From a virus, in the IMG/VR virus record IMGVR_UViG_3300002933_000024, positions 1 through 40,295 of that record: a stretch of 40,295 bases of DNA. The stretch is one strand, 5' to 3'. Numbering within the stretch: the stretch's first letter is position 1; every line of letters starts with the position of its first letter. Made by a program: the position numbers and the translations under genes. Below are positions 7,701 to 15,678 of the stretch, piece after piece. Below the pieces are notes generated by a model, which was given only the letters and a program-made list of their open reading frames with translations, was not told where the DNA came from and ran no database searches.

Positions 7701-8907
7701 CGGCTAAATAGAAAACGCCCCTTGCTATATTTTCATTAGTATTATTAAACTCACATCGACTTCTATGGCACCCCCCATCTGTGTCCATCAATCCTTGGAG
7801 TAAGGCTAATCGCTGATCAATGGAGGATATCAAGTAAATTTCTGGAATGTGTTTATTCTTTAAGATTCCCATTTCTCTGAATTTAGACAGAAGGATATTT
7901 CTATCAGGGCTGTTTCCCCATTCTCCTTTTTTAGAGCCGTGCTGTTTAGAAGTTAAAGAGTATTCAGAGGCTTTAGAACCATTAGAGTTAATTGTAACCT
8001 CTAATCCATATGATTCAGCTATTTTATAAATGTAGTTCTTAATCTCTTCATCCATAGTAGTTATGGATACATTGGCACTATGTCCATCCCCAAGCCAAAG
8101 TCCCAAAAAATAAGGATCTAATGGGAGTAGCTGGGAGTTGAACTCAACTGGGTTAGAAAGTGCTATAGAGTGATTTGTTTCTTGTTTTCCATCAGACCTT
8201 GAATAAAATAAAGAGTCTTTTATCTCTAAAGTAGTTTTAACGGATCCTATAGAGTCCTCTTTGCACATAGAGGGCCTTGGACCATTTTTGGGCCATCTTC
8301 TAGCGTTATTCTTTCTTTCAGTACGAGTCATAGTATGCCATAAGTGGCCCCCATGGCATACTACGGAAGTTTTATCATCAAAAGTTACTCGGTAAGTTTT
8401 ATCCACAAAAGGTTGATGTGCTTGTATCACCTTTATAGCTTTACCACTTGGACTGAAAACAGAATCTCCTTCTTTCAAATCTTCAATATTTTTAAATCCA
8501 TGAGGCGTAGGAATAGGTGTCCTGAAGGCGAGAGCTTTTCCCCCTCTTCTCCCAACAATAGCAACAGTTTCATTATAACCGTCAGGGGAGGCATCTTGCC
8601 AAGAGGTTAAATTTATACGTCCTTGATCATGGACATATTTAATATATTCTGTTTCTTTCAAATTATATAGTAGTTCATCACAAAAAATGTCATATACTGG
8701 AACAAGCTTCTCGTCTTTATCCATAGGAATGCCAAATATCAGTTTTATAAGCACTCTTTGTACTGGATATAATTGAATACCAAGCCCCTGTGGAGATTCA
8801 ATAAACTCCAAGGCGTCCATTATATTAGTAGAGTCTGTAATGTGGTCCTGAATTAAACCACTAAATAAAGACTCCCTAGCGTCTTTACTAAACTTCTTTT
8901 TTGGCAT
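4717..8907 (-). CDS. terL: Terminase large subunit with two inteins
   Basis: 1396 residues before splicing, 624 after removal of two inteins, which is normal for a large terminase. The protein is the ATP-driven DNA packaging motor and nuclease that docks on the portal. The N-extein ends at Lys124 in GRRGGK and continues after intein 1 with Ser495, rebuilding a Walker A GRRGGKS. The Walker B motif FLLALDEF lies at about 1004-1012, with Asp1010 and catalytic Glu1011. LIITSPNG at about 1052-1059 looks like the coupling motif. The RNase H-like nuclease domain shows Asp1159 (GLDLG), Asp1231 (ATDQHGG) and the DDQAD motif ending at Asp1317. The ATG overlaps the portal stop by one base (TAATG), indicating translational coupling. 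Without splicing the P-loop is split, so the unspliced form should be inactive. Confidence 0.95.
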   Translation of the reverse strand: MPKKKFSKDARESLFSGLIQDHITDSTNIMDALEFIESPQGLGIQLYPVQRVLIKLIFGIPMDKDEKLVPVYDIFCDELLYNLKETEYIKYVHDQGRINLTSWQDASPDGYNETVAIVGRRGGKALAFRTPIPTPHGFKNIEDLKEGDSVFSPSGKAIKVIQAHQPFVDKTYRVTFDDKTSVVCHGGHLWHTMTRTERKNNARRWPKNGPRPSMCKEDSIGSVKTTLEIKDSLFYSRSDGKQETNHSIALSNPVEFNSQLLPLDPYFLGLWLGDGHSANVSITTMDEEIKNYIYKIAESYGLEVTINSNGSKASEYSLTSKQHGSKKGEWGNSPDRNILLSKFREMGILKNKHIPEIYLISSIDQRLALLQGLMDTDGGCHRSRCEFNNTNENIARGVFYLAASLGLKPYWNEKRATYYGKDCGTCYRVTWTSTKPVFRLTRKLAELQTTSKPCQNRRFIVSVEPEKEQEVRCITVDSPDGLFLFGDNFNVTHNSALVSAIASYKLYRLLNIRSPQDHYGLIPGSPIDFTFMAQDTEGSSRLFDKMKEDVNRAPFFAPYLKNMTTEEMTFVSDADRYKRDITPSITVASLPCLEENELIWTSKGLTPIKDTQIGDLVWDMNGNLKKVLNKTYNEESLLAVSTRNFKGDPLLLTPQHTCISVSNKEAFEKLPYLYKWNLAGKGLKDCLNNSKRDDTKGIDITLTEDYASKLAEGDYFLYPQISLNQRVASSLDNTQAKSPAYFQKHLGGKLCEHTSVRCSSVELPVTVDSCRLYGLYIAEGSTMGKVGKFKNSVKWTFHINEQTTYAAFIQQTLQTEFGLNSTLILTPECNRCDVFCSSSELARGLAFWFGEGCENKVVPNEALYWPIELQKALIQGYYEGDGCDNRRIAPTVSKKLAYSLFNLLIQTGQRPSILFRPGYITKYKQKEVIHKDSWYVEICKQDNHCRFFQKVKGVNYYWSKITAITPIENKHPVVDIEVEDTHSFLTKFAVVHNCTTNKVRGPSSFLLALDEFAFYRNQIGVNSEAIYKAAAPATMQFKAGGTRGGKRESMILIITSPNGKIGKYYELYSSAMKMGNDSDILAFRCSTAEMNPRSDVDFLKKEHRENPDVFKAEYGGEFLEAAESYVKLSVFESCIDQERKNFCQFTPETIGVKYFWGLDLGMQYDGTALAVCHWQPTFDLIPGATLVYDFIDRKIVGEEEYSNVKQLPLDDILLWLKRMNGLLPCFKGATDQHGGSMLVQLLEKYGINGLELVHLTSGINSQMYLTLKGLMEQKKASFPAEKKFIDEMKLVEAHYVGKYQIKVQAPAEKDAHDDQADAVALASWVAQQWAMNEGAREFADILSGIDPARLARNHGLMSLGFDPNISSMAELKSHERQLGILQRSNLNSVVNPFRRR
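5929..7134 (-). mobile_element. TerL intein 2, class 1, LAGLIDADG
   Basis: Residues 592-993 of the terminase precursor (402 residues). It starts CLEENELIWTSKG, has a block B TPQH near residue 653, and ends FAVVHN followed by Cys994 of the C-extein, so Cys1, His-Asn and +1 Cys are all present, as in standard class 1 inteins. Two LAGLIDADG-type motifs are visible: LYGLYIAEG (about 772-780) and LIQGYYEGDG (about 873-882), typical of a DOD homing endonuclease. The insertion lies 10 to 12 residues before Walker B (joined extein SLP-CTTNKVRGPSSF). Both splice junctions fall on codon boundaries that I checked in the DNA. Confidence 0.9.
7426..8535 (-). mobile_element. TerL intein 1 in Walker A, class 3 type
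   Basis: Residues 125-494 of the precursor (370 residues), inserted between Lys and Ser of the P-loop. The first residue is Ala (ALAFRTPIPTPHGFKNIEDL), so the usual Cys1/Ser1 nucleophile is missing. Instead the triplet that defines class 3 inteins is present: Trp190 in block B (GGHLWHT), Cys473 in block F (VRCITVDSPDGLF) and Thr492 just before the C-terminal His-Asn (VTHN), followed by Ser495. The homing endonuclease motifs are LGLWLGDG (about 268-275) and LLQGLMDTDG (about 369-378). In class 3 splicing the block F Cys starts the reaction; that is known chemistry applied here by inference. Confidence 0.9.
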
Positions 8908-11159
8908 TACATCCCTTCCCCAGAACCTTCAATCTCGCTATCCTCTACCTCTTTTTCCTTCAGGCCAAGAGTTTTACGAATTCTATCCAAAAGATTAGTT
9001 TCGGTCTTCAATTTCTCGTCTGCTCCAAGGGAAGAGTAAAGAGATTCAAGGAAAGTATTGAATTTTGAGTCATTAACTGAGAACAGATCATTCTCCAAAA
9101 GCTTTTTACAAGATTCAGGATCAACATCAAGAAGCTCCAGAATAACAGAGACAGGAATTGAGCCTTTAGAATACATATCAAATAACATCTGGTAAGTATC
9201 TCCCGAATTACGAAGGGCCATACGTCCGAAAGTCACAGATGGGTAAATCCAACGAGGGCGACCATATTTATCTAATTCATAAAACCCTTTTTTCATTGCG
9301 ATAGGCTTAAAAATTAGTTCCTGTACAATATAAGAAACAAGATCTCGGTATTGAACGTAAGTAGTGCTTAAAATTTCCAGTTGAATTTTAGTGCCAGAGT
9401 ATAATCCCTCTCCATTTAAAATGTCAGGAGAAAATCCAAGTCCAATAGCAAGATCATTAGCTGTGTGTACCCATTCGGTATCAAGAGCTAGTAGTCTACC
9501 CTCTGACCCAATTTCGTCCCAACGAGCTTCATAGTTGACAACAATAGTATAATCAGGATCCGACTTAGCTTCATCAGCATGAGAACGAAGAACCATAACC
9601 TCATTAGAACTAATTCCTGGGGCTACAATAAAAGTTTTAGGAGTCATATTACGGCTAGCCAAAGTGGTCTGGACCTGACGAAGCTTTTCACGATAAATAA
9701 TGGTTCTCATGCAACGTTGGAGAATGGAGCGACCGTGATCTTCAAACGGAGCCTTTTTACGAGCAAAATGAATGCAATATGACCCCTTAAATGGATCATT
9801 ATTTAATGGAATTAGACCTTCTGATTGTAGGGCCTCTCTAACTTCTTCGGGAGTATCGGGATCTTGAATATATGCTGCTTTTTGATCCTCAGGAGGACGA
9901 TAGAAGACTGTGGAGTCCTCTCCGAATACTTGAGACTTCTTTATTTCTACATTTTCTGGTGGGAGAAGTTGCACTCTATCAAATCCAGTGTATTCCTTAT
10001 TGACAAGATGCTTAAAAAGTTCAATATCGTTAGCTCTAGCTTCACGAACTGCTTTTAATTCCTCTAGAAGATCCTTTTTTTTCTTCAGAAGTTCTAAATA
10101 ATGCTTTAAATCTCTAGTTTCTTTATCTTCTGGAGCTTGGTCAACCCCCATACCTGAAGATTCATCCATGGGGAGAGGAGGTGGAAGGATGCCGCCGCCG
10201 CCAGTACCTCCACTGAAATCACCACCAGAAGACATATCAGATGTATCTGTGCCTTCGGCGTCTGGACCACCTTCATCTGCAATAGCAGGATCTGCGCCAC
10301 CACCAGGGTTGTCTCCTGCATCAGCAGGATCCCCCTCATCTGCTAATTTTCTGGTTACAACCTTTGCAATTTTAGCAATTTCATGATTTAAAGAAGGCAG
10401 ATCTTCAAATTTATTCTTTGAAAATCCAGCTATGAGAGAAGATAATTTGGTAATTTCTATAAGAGAGGAACGTTTGGGATCCAGCATTTTCATAATTCCC
10501 AAATCACTGGTTCCCCATGAAGGATTATTGGACTCTTGAAGGGCTGTACTCCCTCCAGCATTACGTTCATCGTCCTTGTTATTACCATTAACAAATTTAG
10601 CAGCCATAGGAGAAGGGTCAATATCTGGATCATCCTCTACGTAAAGAAAAGCCTCTCCAATTGTCCAATATTCTCTAGAAGCATGAAGAAGGGTTTCAAA
10701 TAAACGAGAATTTGTAACAAGAGATTGGTAAAAATCAAAAATATAATCAGCAAAAGCTTCGGAGGAGCATTTAGGGCGTTCCAAAGTAATTTTAGACATG
10801 GGGATTTCAGTATGTAGATCAATACCTCGACCTACAATGGGATCACGATCATAAGCTAAACGATAATAACGAAGCTCCTGCGCCCTGGATTGGGGGAGTT
10901 CCAAGGAGTCCACTGGGAACTCAAAGCTGTAATATCCAATATTATTACTATCAGAGATATTAGCACCAGCGTTAGTGGGGCCAGCAAAATAGTCAGCAGT
11001 TTTCTGCATTTTTCCAGCCATTCTCGCTAATCTTATTTTTTCTTTAACTTCTGGCGATTCACTATCTTCATTAGAGGAAGAGGTGTATCTCCCCGCAGAA
11101 AAAGCGGCAAAGGGGGGAGTTGGGGGTGATTGAGCAGGTTTATTACGTCTATTAGCCAT
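8907..11159 (-). CDS. Portal protein
   Basis: 750 residues, directly upstream of terL with a one-base overlap of stop and start codons, the classic portal-terminase pairing. The dodecameric portal forms the head vertex through which DNA enters. Portal-like features are the N-terminal segment with RAQELRYYRLAYDRDPIVGR and the IDLHTEIPMSKITLERP stretch, and later 'LGFSPDILNGEGLYSGTK' and 'QYRDLVSYIVQELIFKPI', typical of the crown and wing regions of large-phage portals. Residues about 275-335 are a low-complexity insert of Gly, Asp and Pro (GGGADPAIADEGG, GGTGGGGILPPPLP), probably a disordered loop; it is bordered by charged helices. A leader motif shared with two other genes lies at 11171-11192. 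Confidence 0.85.
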   Translation of the reverse strand: MANRRNKPAQSPPTPPFAAFSAGRYTSSSNEDSESPEVKEKIRLARMAGKMQKTADYFAGPTNAGANISDSNNIGYYSFEFPVDSLELPQSRAQELRYYRLAYDRDPIVGRGIDLHTEIPMSKITLERPKCSSEAFADYIFDFYQSLVTNSRLFETLLHASREYWTIGEAFLYVEDDPDIDPSPMAAKFVNGNNKDDERNAGGSTALQESNNPSWGTSDLGIMKMLDPKRSSLIEITKLSSLIAGFSKNKFEDLPSLNHEIAKIAKVVTRKLADEGDPADAGDNPGGGADPAIADEGGPDAEGTDTSDMSSGGDFSGGTGGGGILPPPLPMDESSGMGVDQAPEDKETRDLKHYLELLKKKKDLLEELKAVREARANDIELFKHLVNKEYTGFDRVQLLPPENVEIKKSQVFGEDSTVFYRPPEDQKAAYIQDPDTPEEVREALQSEGLIPLNNDPFKGSYCIHFARKKAPFEDHGRSILQRCMRTIIYREKLRQVQTTLASRNMTPKTFIVAPGISSNEVMVLRSHADEAKSDPDYTIVVNYEARWDEIGSEGRLLALDTEWVHTANDLAIGLGFSPDILNGEGLYSGTKIQLEILSTTYVQYRDLVSYIVQELIFKPIAMKKGFYELDKYGRPRWIYPSVTFGRMALRNSGDTYQMLFDMYSKGSIPVSVILELLDVDPESCKKLLENDLFSVNDSKFNTFLESLYSSLGADEKLKTETNLLDRIRKTLGLKEKEVEDSEIEGSGEGM

Positions 11160-11170
11160 GGGTATCCATC

Positions 11171-11192
11171 TTCACAAAAGAACTAGGAAGTC
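11171..11192 (-). promoter_or_regulatory. Leader motif ending TTTGTGAA, copy 2
   Basis: Minus-strand copy of the shared leader motif, ending TTCTTTTGTGAA, 11 bases before the portal ATG. It overlaps the stop codon of the upstream gene. Its similarity to the copies at 3904-3925 and 28357-28378 extends over 22 bases. A promoter or translation role is inference. Confidence 0.35.
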
Positions 11193-11596
11193 AATTTTTC
11201 TTTTTCAGCTTGAGAGAGAACGTTATTCCTTTTTTCATTTTCCATTTTCTTTATAAGTTTTTGATAATTCTTCTCAGCTTTTATAAGTTCTTTATCCTGT
11301 TCATTGAGATCCGAAATAGATTCACGTAATTGGGAAGAAGTTACTTGTTGAACCATAGCCGAGGCCATAGATAATTTCTGAAGGGTGAGTTTATCTTTTG
11401 CTATCTTTTCTAAAATTTCATTAGAGAAATCCATTTCGAGACAATCTGTATAGTGAGCATCAAGAAGAGAAAGTTTATGAAGAAATGCGGTAAGAATTCT
11501 TTGAGACTCCCCTAATAATTGAATTTTTTTAGTAGTGGCAGCTAATATTCTGCCTAAATGAACATGGTTCTTATCCCTAGAAATAATAACTGTCAT
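11183..11596 (-). CDS. Hypothetical helical protein between pol and portal
   Basis: 137 residues, starting with an ATGA overlap (4 bases) on the end of the DNA polymerase gene, so translation is probably coupled. It is almost wholly helical, with a C-terminal charged coiled coil (residues about 90-135: ISDLNEQDKELIKAEKNYQK and on). No family motif is visible. Its place directly before the portal and terminase genes allows the guess of a small packaging or assembly factor, but nothing in the residues proves this. Confidence 0.5.
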   Translation of the reverse strand: MTVIISRDKNHVHLGRILAATTKKIQLLGESQRILTAFLHKLSLLDAHYTDCLEMDFSNEILEKIAKDKLTLQKLSMASAMVQQVTSSQLRESISDLNEQDKELIKAEKNYQKLIKKMENEKRNNVLSQAEKEKLTS

Positions 11597-14500
11597 TGAA
11601 TATACTCCGGGGGAATTTTACTCACATTAGCAAGCTTCATGATAGTTCCTTGATAGTCAAAAACCACTGTAGCGGAGCCAATCCCTAGCTTCTCAATAAA
11701 AACAGAAAGTTCTCTTTCAGTAAGTGATTTAATTTTTGGAATTATGGCTGGAATCGGAGCTAAAATAGCTTTCTTGGGGGATTCATAAAATAAATCGTCC
11801 TCCCCTAAAGACTCTTCTTCAGCTTTTTTTACCTCAACTTCAATTTTTACCTCTTTTTCTCTAAATTTCTCTTCAATTTTATTATCAATTTGATCATAGG
11901 TAGCCACGATTGACCACTCAGGATTAGATGAAGGAGGTTCCACTTCTACATGGTCAGGATTTTCCATTGTAGGCTTGGGTTTAATAGCGATTTCCTTATG
12001 TTCAGGAAGTTCAAATCTGTTCCTGTCAGCATATTCCTTAACAGACTCTTCTAATGCTCCTGCTTCATCCTCATCGATCCTCCAGAATTCATCAAGCTGG
12101 AACATCGTAACAATATGTCGCCTCATAAGCTCTTCGGTTTTAGCTTTCTCAATAGATGAGAGGATACTATGTGTCCTAGAGTGAGTGTTTACCTTCAACC
12201 AACCCGTAACTTTCTCAATTTTTTCGGCCAAAAGTGAAGAAACTAGCTTATTAACTAAATTCTCGTCAAAATCTTGAGGAATATAAGTTTGCATACCTGG
12301 TACATCGTACCATCCAGAGGCTTCGTGGTCTTTATCACCAGTCAAATGGTAGTCAATATCCCAAGTTTGACCATACTCGCAATCAGTTTCAAGAGGAACT
12401 TTCCATTCTTTAGCTGTGTGTAACTGACGTAATTTCATAAAACGGTTCAAACGAGGAACGATGTAAGGAGCAAACTCATTCTTGACAGAGAAGTCAATTT
12501 CGTCATGCACTGTGCAATGAAGTTTAAAAACATCCTCTACACCTGGGGTATTTGTGGCCCAAATACGAATTTTATTCAAAGCAGAGCGCATTAAATCACC
12601 AGCGGTTCCTTGAAGTGGAATATTAATGGAGACACGCTCTGCCTTACCCAAGAAACGAGTATACTCTCCATAATTTTTAACGCCGGATTCAGGATTACTG
12701 TATAAAGCATTAGCGGCTCTTTCAGCGGCCAAAGCCTCATCTTTCATATCTTGTTTTTTGTAAACTTCCACAGAACGCTTCAATTCTCTATATTTATAAT
12801 AGTACTCTTTGTGTTCCGGCTTAGGTATGGAAATTTTATAGTGCTTCATGGCCGAATGAAAACCAATAATTCGGCCTGTGGGAGTCTTACACATCAATTT
12901 AGTTCTAGCAGTATTACGTTTACCTTCGCACCATGCGGCAAAGACCGGAACAGACTCCCAATATTTGTTGACTAGAGTTTGTGCCTCTTCAAAAGTGATT
13001 TCATGACCATCTTTTACCATATTTTCAAAGATAGTGTATGCGGTTCCACCATAAAGGAGGGCAAAGTTAATAATTTTAGATAACGATCTAAGTTGTTTTT
13101 TCCTACCTTTGCTTGTGTTAGGATCAGAAAATTCAGGAAACAAAGCTCTAGCAGTAAGAGAGTGGAAATCCCCTTCCCCGTTTAAAAATTCATCCAAAAA
13201 TAGTGGTTCTCCTGAAACATTAGCTGCCACGCGCATTTCAACGTTGCAGTTGTGACTGAGCATTCCCTCAGCGATAAAAGTATGAGTTGAAGTCTGAAGT
13301 GCTATTACTTCTTGTTTTCCAACTGGGGTAATAGATAAAATAGTAGCGGCTACCCCGGTTTTACTTTGATATGTTTGTCCTTCCCAAATCTTTTTTGCAT
13401 TTTTAATAATTCTTTCAGGACGAATTTTCCCTAAAAACTTAAAGGTTTCAATCCTTCCACCATTAAATCTTAAAGTATCTACTTTACAACTTTTTGGTCT
13501 GTCCCTTACAACATTATACCCCTTAGATAGAAGTAATGATTCTACTTTATCTAAGACCAAACCTGGATTTTGACCAAATCCCACTGTCTGACCACTAACC
13601 CAGCCTTCACCATCAAATACACCACTAAGATAACCTGCCTCCCAAGACTTATCTTCTTCCCAGACATCACAAAAATAGGCTATCTTCATTCCACTTTTCA
13701 ATTGATCCGCTTGTCTCCAATCATAAAGTCCGCGAAGTCTGTTTGATCTGGGGCCACCACCTCTCACTTTAGCTAACCAACTATGATCAATGGAGCATAT
13801 CACAGTCCCTTTATCTGTTTTTATCTCTAAACAATCTTTTACTACAATCTTTTTTTTCTCAATAACAGTAGTTCTAAGCCTTCTTCTCCCTTTTTTATTA
13901 AGTTCTTTTGGAGGAAGATATTCATCAAAACCAACTAGTTCATCACCTTCTTGCAAGTCTCTAATCGTAACCCATCGTAAATCAGGAGTTAAAAGACGAG
14001 TAGAGGGAGCTAAACAATAATCCGTTGTAAAATAAGTCCATCCTGGTTCAGCAATAAAAAGACCACGAAGATTGATAACTTCATTTACATCCACCTTTGT
14101 CTTATTACCCTGACAAACATTACAGGAAGGAACTAGGCAATAACGCTTACCAAAGTAAGTTCCAAAGTGATTTCCTTCAATATTTGGAGCTTTATTACCA
14201 TCTTTAAAGCAAGAAGGGTCTAAATCAATCTCATTAAACTGAGGTTCATCTCCGGTTACCTCTTGACTAGTCAAAAGTTTCCCTTTAACCCACCAATTCC
14301 CACCAACCTTCTTAATAGCCTGAGGATTAAGACCACAGCCACCGTCTTTTTCAAATTCACCACCAGCAGCGGCTAAACGACCACCAGCAACTACGTTTTG
14401 TTTAAAATAAATACGAGCGGTGTGGTCCCTTGGTTCATATTTCAAATTTTCAGGATGAAGGGCTGCATATTCTCTGAAAGCAAGCAACTTATCAAGGAAT

Positions 14501-15678
14501 TCGTCTTCTGGATACTGTTTTTTAAGCTCCGTAAGTACCCCGATGGCCGTAGAAGCCTCTTGAGTTTTCTCTGAAAATTCTACTGGGGTCATTCCTCTCT
14601 TATTAAAAAGAACTTCACGAAGCTGGGGAGTAGACCCTGGATTAAAATTCTCAATTCCTGATAAAGCCGCTAATTCCTCAGTCAACTTATTCAGTTTACT
14701 CTTATGGAATGAGATGGTATCGTTAAGCCTCTCTACATCCACTGTGACACGCTGACGCTCAATCCAGGTCAAGGTATCCACTAACAAATGGTCAAGCCTG
14801 TGAACAGCCTTCATAGCTCTGGCCTTGTCCTTTATGAGATACCACAAGAGCCAAGTGGTAATAGCATCACCAGCAGCATACCAAAGAGCAATATAGGTAG
14901 GAACCCAAGTAAAGGGGGCCAAAACGGTCTTTTGTGTGTTTTTTTGAAGCTCCTCATTCCAAACGGAAGCCTTCACTTTAGCAATTTGACTCAATTCAAT
15001 CTGTTCAAAACCCAATCTAGCCTTAGTTAAAGCCTTCAAACCACCAATTTGAAGGCCACCAGACCCACTGGTATCAACCGAAGCCTTGGGGTCTTCAAGA
15101 TAGTTCAAAATTTGAACATCTTCAAAGTAGGGAAAGTCCCTGAAAACAATGCCGAGAGTAATTCTTAAAACTTCTCTATCATATTTGGCGTTAAAAAAGA
15201 TTAAATGGCTTTGATCAAACAGATTTTGAAGAATACGCCTCAAATCTTCTGCCGGAATATTATTTCCATCCTCATGATTGACCGAAATGTATAATCCTTC
15301 AATACCATCAGCCGATAGGCAAATACCAGCCAATTTAATATTAGCTTCATTATTAACAACTCTAGTATCTAGGCCATCAGTCTCAGTATCTACAGCTATT
15401 ACAGGACAAGTATGGTCTTCAAAAGAATGATGCCTAGAAGTATCTTCAAGAACCGCAATAGCCCAGGCTTCTAGTTCAGATGCTGTAGTAATTAGTCTAA
15501 AACTCTTCTGAGCCATCCATGGTTGCTTGATAGATTCCAAATCTAACACAGCAATATGTTCATTAAAGATAGTCCTCAGGTCCTTTTTAACCTTTGGAGT
15601 CTTTGTAACTTTTGGCTTTTTGGCTTTTTTGACTACTATTGACAAATTTTCTGAAACTACTTCTTCATCTTCTGACAC
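11593..15678 (-). CDS. polA: DNA polymerase family A with intein in motif A
   Basis: 1361 residues, 1105 after removal of one intein. The N-terminal 3'-5' exonuclease domain has Exo I DTETDG (Asp97, Glu99), Exo II FFNAKYD (Asn163, Asp167) and Exo III YAAGD (Tyr267, Asp271). The polymerase domain has motif A TDYCNVEMR, rebuilt across the intein (Asp553, Tyr554, then Cys811), the O-helix motif B with Arg864, Lys868, Phe872 and Tyr876-Gly877, and motif C HDE at 1058-1060. Before motif A is a cysteine knuckle (Cys514, Cys519, Cys522) not usual in PolA. A lysine-rich N-terminus and an acidic C-terminal extension of about 200 residues make it longer than bacterial Pol I. It replicates or repairs phage DNA. 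It overlaps the primase-type gene by 14 bases and the next gene by 4. Confidence 0.93.
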   Translation of the reverse strand: MSEDEEVVSENLSIVVKKAKKPKVTKTPKVKKDLRTIFNEHIAVLDLESIKQPWMAQKSFRLITTASELEAWAIAVLEDTSRHHSFEDHTCPVIAVDTETDGLDTRVVNNEANIKLAGICLSADGIEGLYISVNHEDGNNIPAEDLRRILQNLFDQSHLIFFNAKYDREVLRITLGIVFRDFPYFEDVQILNYLEDPKASVDTSGSGGLQIGGLKALTKARLGFEQIELSQIAKVKASVWNEELQKNTQKTVLAPFTWVPTYIALWYAAGDAITTWLLWYLIKDKARAMKAVHRLDHLLVDTLTWIERQRVTVDVERLNDTISFHKSKLNKLTEELAALSGIENFNPGSTPQLREVLFNKRGMTPVEFSEKTQEASTAIGVLTELKKQYPEDEFLDKLLAFREYAALHPENLKYEPRDHTARIYFKQNVVAGGRLAAAGGEFEKDGGCGLNPQAIKKVGGNWWVKGKLLTSQEVTGDEPQFNEIDLDPSCFKDGNKAPNIEGNHFGTYFGKRYCLVPSCNVCQGNKTKVDVNEVINLRGLFIAEPGWTYFTTDYCLAPSTRLLTPDLRWVTIRDLQEGDELVGFDEYLPPKELNKKGRRRLRTTVIEKKKIVVKDCLEIKTDKGTVICSIDHSWLAKVRGGGPRSNRLRGLYDWRQADQLKSGMKIAYFCDVWEEDKSWEAGYLSGVFDGEGWVSGQTVGFGQNPGLVLDKVESLLLSKGYNVVRDRPKSCKVDTLRFNGGRIETFKFLGKIRPERIIKNAKKIWEGQTYQSKTGVAATILSITPVGKQEVIALQTSTHTFIAEGMLSHNCNVEMRVAANVSGEPLFLDEFLNGEGDFHSLTARALFPEFSDPNTSKGRKKQLRSLSKIINFALLYGGTAYTIFENMVKDGHEITFEEAQTLVNKYWESVPVFAAWCEGKRNTARTKLMCKTPTGRIIGFHSAMKHYKISIPKPEHKEYYYKYRELKRSVEVYKKQDMKDEALAAERAANALYSNPESGVKNYGEYTRFLGKAERVSINIPLQGTAGDLMRSALNKIRIWATNTPGVEDVFKLHCTVHDEIDFSVKNEFAPYIVPRLNRFMKLRQLHTAKEWKVPLETDCEYGQTWDIDYHLTGDKDHEASGWYDVPGMQTYIPQDFDENLVNKLVSSLLAEKIEKVTGWLKVNTHSRTHSILSSIEKAKTEELMRRHIVTMFQLDEFWRIDEDEAGALEESVKEYADRNRFELPEHKEIAIKPKPTMENPDHVEVEPPSSNPEWSIVATYDQIDNKIEEKFREKEVKIEVEVKKAEEESLGEDDLFYESPKKAILAPIPAIIPKIKSLTERELSVFIEKLGIGSATVVFDYQGTIMKLANVSKIPPEYIQ
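13249..14016 (-). mobile_element. DNA polymerase intein, short, class 1
   Basis: Residues 555-810 of the polymerase precursor (256 residues). It starts CLAPSTRLLTPDLRWVTI with Cys1, has a block B-like CSIDHSW (about 628-634), and ends MLSHN followed by Cys811. It sits inside polymerase motif A, between the DY of the catalytic aspartate motif and CNVEMR. Only one clear LAGLIDADG-type motif is visible (YLSGVFDGEGW, about 683-693), so the endonuclease is either a single-motif type or reduced. Splice junctions were checked at codon level (TGT at 14014-14016, AAC at 13249-13251 in sense). Confidence 0.9.
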
